Made by a program: the position numbers and the translations under genes. Below are positions 61,074-64,000 of a DNA stretch of 64,000 nt, one piece after another (position 1 is the first letter of the stretch; each line of letters starts with the position of its first letter). Source of the stretch: Caproiciproducens galactitolivorans (GTDB lineage Bacteria; Bacillota; Clostridia; Oscillospirales; Acutalibacteraceae); contig NZ_JAPOHA010000003.1 of assembly GCF_026672255.1 (NCBI RefSeq), forward strand, positions 124,001 to 188,000. The letters are read 5' to 3'. Below the pieces are notes generated by a model. That model was given only the letters and a program-made list of their open reading frames with translations. It did no database searches and was not told the origin of the DNA.

Positions 61074-62090
61074 ATGAAAAAGTCACTTGTAAGAATTTTA
61101 GCATGTGTACTGGTTGTTTCCATGGTGTTCGCAATGAGCGGATGCGGCACGAAAACGGAAACCGGCAAAAAAAGCGCAGCGGACTACAAAATTGCGCTGA
61201 TTCTCCCTGGCCCGATTAACGACCAAAGCTGGAACGCGACGAACTACGCGGGCTTGGTAAAATGCAATGAATCCCTTGGAACCAAAATGGAGTATATTGA
61301 AAATGTACAGGCGGCGGACTATGAGTCCACGTTCCGCAACTACGGCGAACGCGGATATGATTTAGTCATGGCGGCAGGTACGCAGTTTGACGAGGCGGCC
61401 AACAAGGTTGCGGCAAGCTACCCGAAAACAAAATTCTGCGTTGTGAACGGTATGGTCAGCAAGGGCGCCAACGTTGCTCCGATTTTCCCGAAGGAATACG
61501 AAGCAAGCTATGTTGCGGCGCTGATTGCCGGTGAGCTTACCAAGAACGGCCAGTTTGCCACCATCGGCGGTTTCCCGAACCAGGCAATGGAGCATCTGCT
61601 CGACGTATACGAGAAGGTTTCCGTTGATATTGCAAAACAGCGCGGTATTTCCAATGCGAAGGCGGTTCGCGCCTATGCAAACAGCTGGGACGACGTAGCG
61701 CTTGGCAAACAAATGGCCGGCACCATGATCGGCAACGGTGCGGATACCATGTTCGTTTATGCAAATCAGGTCGGTCTCGGTGCGATTCAGGCTGCAAAAG
61801 AAAAGGGCATCAAGTATGTCGGCTTCTCCAGCGACCAAACAACGATTGCCCCGGATACCGTGGTTGCTTCCGTCAATTTCGATTTTAAAACATTCTATGT
61901 ATGGGCTCTGAAACTGTTTATGGACGGCAAACTCGATGGAAACAAAGTTCATGAAGCCGGTATCAAGGAAAACATTTTTGTTCCGGTCTATACCAAAAAT
62001 GTAAGCCAGGATATTAAAGACAAGGTTTCCGCCGGAATGGAAAAAGCGTCAAAGGGCGAAATTGATTTCAAATCCATGTTTAAAAAATAA
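61074..62090 (+). CDS. BMP-family nucleoside-binding lipoprotein (importer 2)
   Basis: A 338-residue lipoprotein with lipobox AMSGC and the BMP fold (YKIALILPGPINDQSWNATN, then YVGFSSDQTTIAPDTV). GGGAGG precedes ATG 61074; an upstream in-frame start lacks one. It is only distantly similar to the binding protein at 53600, suggesting another substrate range. Confidence 0.93.
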   Translation: MKKSLVRILACVLVVSMVFAMSGCGTKTETGKKSAADYKIALILPGPINDQSWNATNYAGLVKCNESLGTKMEYIENVQAADYESTFRNYGERGYDLVMAAGTQFDEAANKVAASYPKTKFCVVNGMVSKGANVAPIFPKEYEASYVAALIAGELTKNGQFATIGGFPNQAMEHLLDVYEKVSVDIAKQRGISNAKAVRAYANSWDDVALGKQMAGTMIGNGADTMFVYANQVGLGAIQAAKEKGIKYVGFSSDQTTIAPDTVVASVNFDFKTFYVWALKLFMDGKLDGNKVHEAGIKENIFVPVYTKNVSQDIKDKVSAGMEKASKGEIDFKSMFKK

Positions 62091-62211
62091 GTCTCTATAG
62101 GCAACAGGCTGCGCCGGATGAAACGGAATATTGGCATGAAACTTAATGTGACGGCCGGCGGCACTCAACGCGGGGTGCTGTCGGCTGCATATCAGATAGG
62201 CGGTACAATTT

Positions 62212-63744
62212 ATGGATACACCTTTTTTTGAATTACGTAACATTACAAAATACTTTTCAAAAGTGGTTGCGAATAAAGATGTCTCCTTCTCGGTGGGAAA
62301 AGGGGAGGTCCTCGCGCTGCTGGGTGAAAATGGCGCCGGAAAAAGCACCATTATGAAAATCCTGTATGGCCTCTATAAGGCCGATTCAGGTCAGATTTTT
62401 AAGGACGGGGAAGAACAGAAGATCAATTCCCCCAAAGACGCCATGGCGTTGGGCATTTCGATGATTCAACAGCATTTTTCGCTTGTACCGGCACATACGG
62501 TAACGGAAAATATTATTCTCGGCAATGTAAAAGGTAAAATTGACCGTAAGGCCTGTGAAAAGGAAATTGGAGAGCTGGCAAAAAACTACGGTTTTGATGT
62601 GGCGCCCGACGCATTCGTCAGGGATCTGTCGGTTGGCGTGCAGCAAAAAGTAGAAATTTTGAAAGCGCTTTACCTGAAGACCCGCCTGCTGATAATGGAC
62701 GAGCCGACCGCGGTATTAACGCCCCAGGAATCGGAAAACCTGATGCAGTTTGTACGCAATTTTACGGCGGAAGGAAATTCAGTTATTTTTATTACCCATA
62801 AGCTGAAAGAAGTTATGGAAGTCGCCGACCGCATTATCGTTATGCGCGGCGGCGAGGTATGTGGCGATCTTAAGTGTTCTCAAACGGATGAAAAAGAGCT
62901 CTCGCGCCTGATGATCGGCAAGGATTTGGTGCCGGCGGACAGGGGGAGCGAAGAGCAGTCGAAAAATGGAGAAGTAAGGCTGGAATTTCAAAATATATCC
63001 ATCGTGGAGCATGATCAGGTTCCAAAATTAAAGGATATTACGTTTGACATCCATCAGGGGGAAATCTTTGGCATCGCCGGCGTAAGCGGCAACGGGCAGG
63101 AGGAACTCTGCGAGGTTGTCTGCGGCGCGCTTCACCCGACCTCCGGCAAACTCCTTTTGGATGGAGAAGATATTACGGACTTAAACATCCGTCAGCGGAT
63201 TGACAAGGGAATCGGTTACGTTCCCTCGGACCGGTACCGCGACGGCATGGTTATGGATATGACGCTTGCGGAAAATATGATGCTGAAAACCAGCTTCGGT
63301 AAAAAATGGCTGAAACGGGGCTTTATTGATAAGGCTAAGCTCAACGGCTGTACGGAGAAAGCAATTCAGGATTATGCGGTGAAGGCACCCGGCCCGGACG
63401 CGATGGCCAGGGGACTTTCGGGCGGAAACCAGCAAAAGGTGGTTTTGGCCCGCGAGGTGGAAAACGGAACAAAGCTGATCATTTTTGACCAGCCGACCCG
63501 CGGACTGGACCTTGGAGCCGTTGACCATATTCATAAAGTGATTCTCGGCGAGCGCGCAAAGGGAAAGAGCATCCTGCTGATTTCCACGGAGCTTTCGGAA
63601 ATTTTTGCGCTGTCCGACCGGATCGCCGTATTGTACAAGGGTGTTGTTCAGGGCGTTTTCGACCGTTCCGAAATCGACACCGAAAAAATAGGTCTATTAA
63701 TGGCCGGGTATGCCGTTGACAAGGGGTGTTCAAATGAATGCTAA
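62212..63744 (+). CDS. Duplicated ABC ATPase of importer 2
   Basis: A 510-residue ATPase with two domains: Walker A GENGAGKST, LSVGVQQKVEIL and LIMDEPTAVL in the first; degenerate GVSGNGQEE and LSGGNQQKVVLARE in the second. Follows the lipoprotein by 121 nt. Overlaps the next permease start by 11 nt. Confidence 0.94.
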   Translation: MDTPFFELRNITKYFSKVVANKDVSFSVGKGEVLALLGENGAGKSTIMKILYGLYKADSGQIFKDGEEQKINSPKDAMALGISMIQQHFSLVPAHTVTENIILGNVKGKIDRKACEKEIGELAKNYGFDVAPDAFVRDLSVGVQQKVEILKALYLKTRLLIMDEPTAVLTPQESENLMQFVRNFTAEGNSVIFITHKLKEVMEVADRIIVMRGGEVCGDLKCSQTDEKELSRLMIGKDLVPADRGSEEQSKNGEVRLEFQNISIVEHDQVPKLKDITFDIHQGEIFGIAGVSGNGQEELCEVVCGALHPTSGKLLLDGEDITDLNIRQRIDKGIGYVPSDRYRDGMVMDMTLAENMMLKTSFGKKWLKRGFIDKAKLNGCTEKAIQDYAVKAPGPDAMARGLSGGNQQKVVLAREVENGTKLIIFDQPTRGLDLGAVDHIHKVILGERAKGKSILLISTELSEIFALSDRIAVLYKGVVQGVFDRSEIDTEKIGLLMAGYAVDKGCSNEC

Positions 63745-64000
63745 ATTTCGCGATCTGCTCCTGACCACATTCCTCGCCATTGTGCTGGGACTTGGCCTGA
63801 GCGCAGTAATGATTCTTTTTCTGGGGAAAAACCCGCTGGATGCGTTCGGTCTGCTGTTTACCTCGATCATACGCGACCAGTATACCTTTGGCGATATTTT
63901 TGTAAAAGCGACGCCGCTGATTTTTACCGCGCTCTCGTTTGCGTTTACCTTTAAAGCAAACCTGTTCAATATCGGCGCGCAGGGGCAGTTTTATATCGGC
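63734..64000 (+). CDS. BMP-type ABC importer permease (importer 2, partial)
   Basis: The first 89 residues of a permease (ATG 63734), with helix LLLTTFLAIVLGLGLSAVMI and TFKANLFNIGAQGQFYIG. Continues past the window end. Confidence 0.9.
   Translation, partial: MNAKFRDLLLTTFLAIVLGLGLSAVMILFLGKNPLDAFGLLFTSIIRDQYTFGDIFVKATPLIFTALSFAFTFKANLFNIGAQGQFYIG

Overview
The window reads as chromosome from an anaerobic, low- to mid-GC Clostridia-type Firmicute. This is inferred from AGGAGG-type ribosome sites, TTGACA/TATAAT promoters, mannose-family PTS operons, a LevR-type activator, a flavodiiron protein, and a gut or sludge style of sugar, muropeptide and nucleoside scavenging. No rRNA or species marker is present, so I do not name a genus.

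Layout: (1) 1-3017, a mannose/sorbose-family PTS (IIB-IIC-IID, minus strand) divergent from a GntR/HutC regulator. (2) 3140-3617, tRNA-Pro, tRNA-Thr and tRNA-Tyr on the plus strand, facing a roughly 530-nt, hairpin-rich, promoter-driven noncoding RNA on the minus strand (about 3709-4237). (3) 4.3-14.85 kb, a decaying integrated mobile element: Cro-like regulator, tyrosine integrase, two AbrB-like proteins, truncated relaxase, secreted and membrane proteins, a ribbon-helix-helix protein beside a cluster of inverted repeats (oriT- or centromere-like), a DUF6103-like protein, a Fic toxin with a VbhA-like antitoxin, and a C5 methyltransferase missing its SAM-binding N-terminus. (4) 14.86-20.05 kb, a large methyltransferase of unknown target and an arsRDA operon without a visible efflux pump. 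(5) 20.3-23.56 kb, a hypothetical protein and a TetM/EF-G-like GTPase fused to a Rae1/YacP-type NYN nuclease. (6) 23.6-31.0 kb, a LevR-controlled mannose-family PTS with SIS deglycase-like enzymes, resembling gfr (fructoselysine/glucoselysine) operons but carrying a nonsense codon in IIC and a frameshift plus deletion in the second SIS gene. (7) 31.3-32.8 kb, a 5'-truncated IS3-family element inserted in a ROK repressor, then a small RNA candidate. (8) 32.9-38.5 kb, MurNAc recycling: IIA (frameshifted), HPr, mupG and murP divergent from murQ and murR. (9) 38.6-41.4 kb, an EpsG-like polymerase and a polyprenyl-phosphate sugar-1-phosphate transferase. (10) 41.6-45.4 kb, an Rrf2 regulator, a three-domain acyl-CoA dehydrogenase / EtfA C-domain / rubredoxin fusion, and a flavodiiron protein. 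(11) 45.9-50.2 kb, a type VII-secretion-associated toxin-like locus with DUF4176 and relics of duplicated DUF4176 and immunity genes. (12) 50.2-64.0 kb, nucleoside scavenging: ADP-ribosylglycohydrolase-like protein, two nucleoside hydrolases, a BMP-family ABC importer, LacI regulator, ribokinase, and a second BMP-family importer running off the end.

The strongest candidate for a new system is the 41.6-45.4 kb cassette. The fusion protein carries an acyl-CoA dehydrogenase catalytic domain, a flavin-binding EtfA domain and a rubredoxin in one chain, next to a flavodiiron O2/NO reductase, and the cassette starts with a cysteine-containing Rrf2 regulator whose promoter shares a TGGATAAA-type palindrome with the fusion gene. 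This suggests direct electron flow from acyl-CoA to O2 or NO. The window also shows repeated gene decay (relaxase, methyltransferase, PTS IIC, PTS IIA, SIS protein, ROK repressor), which implies that several carbohydrate systems here are being lost.
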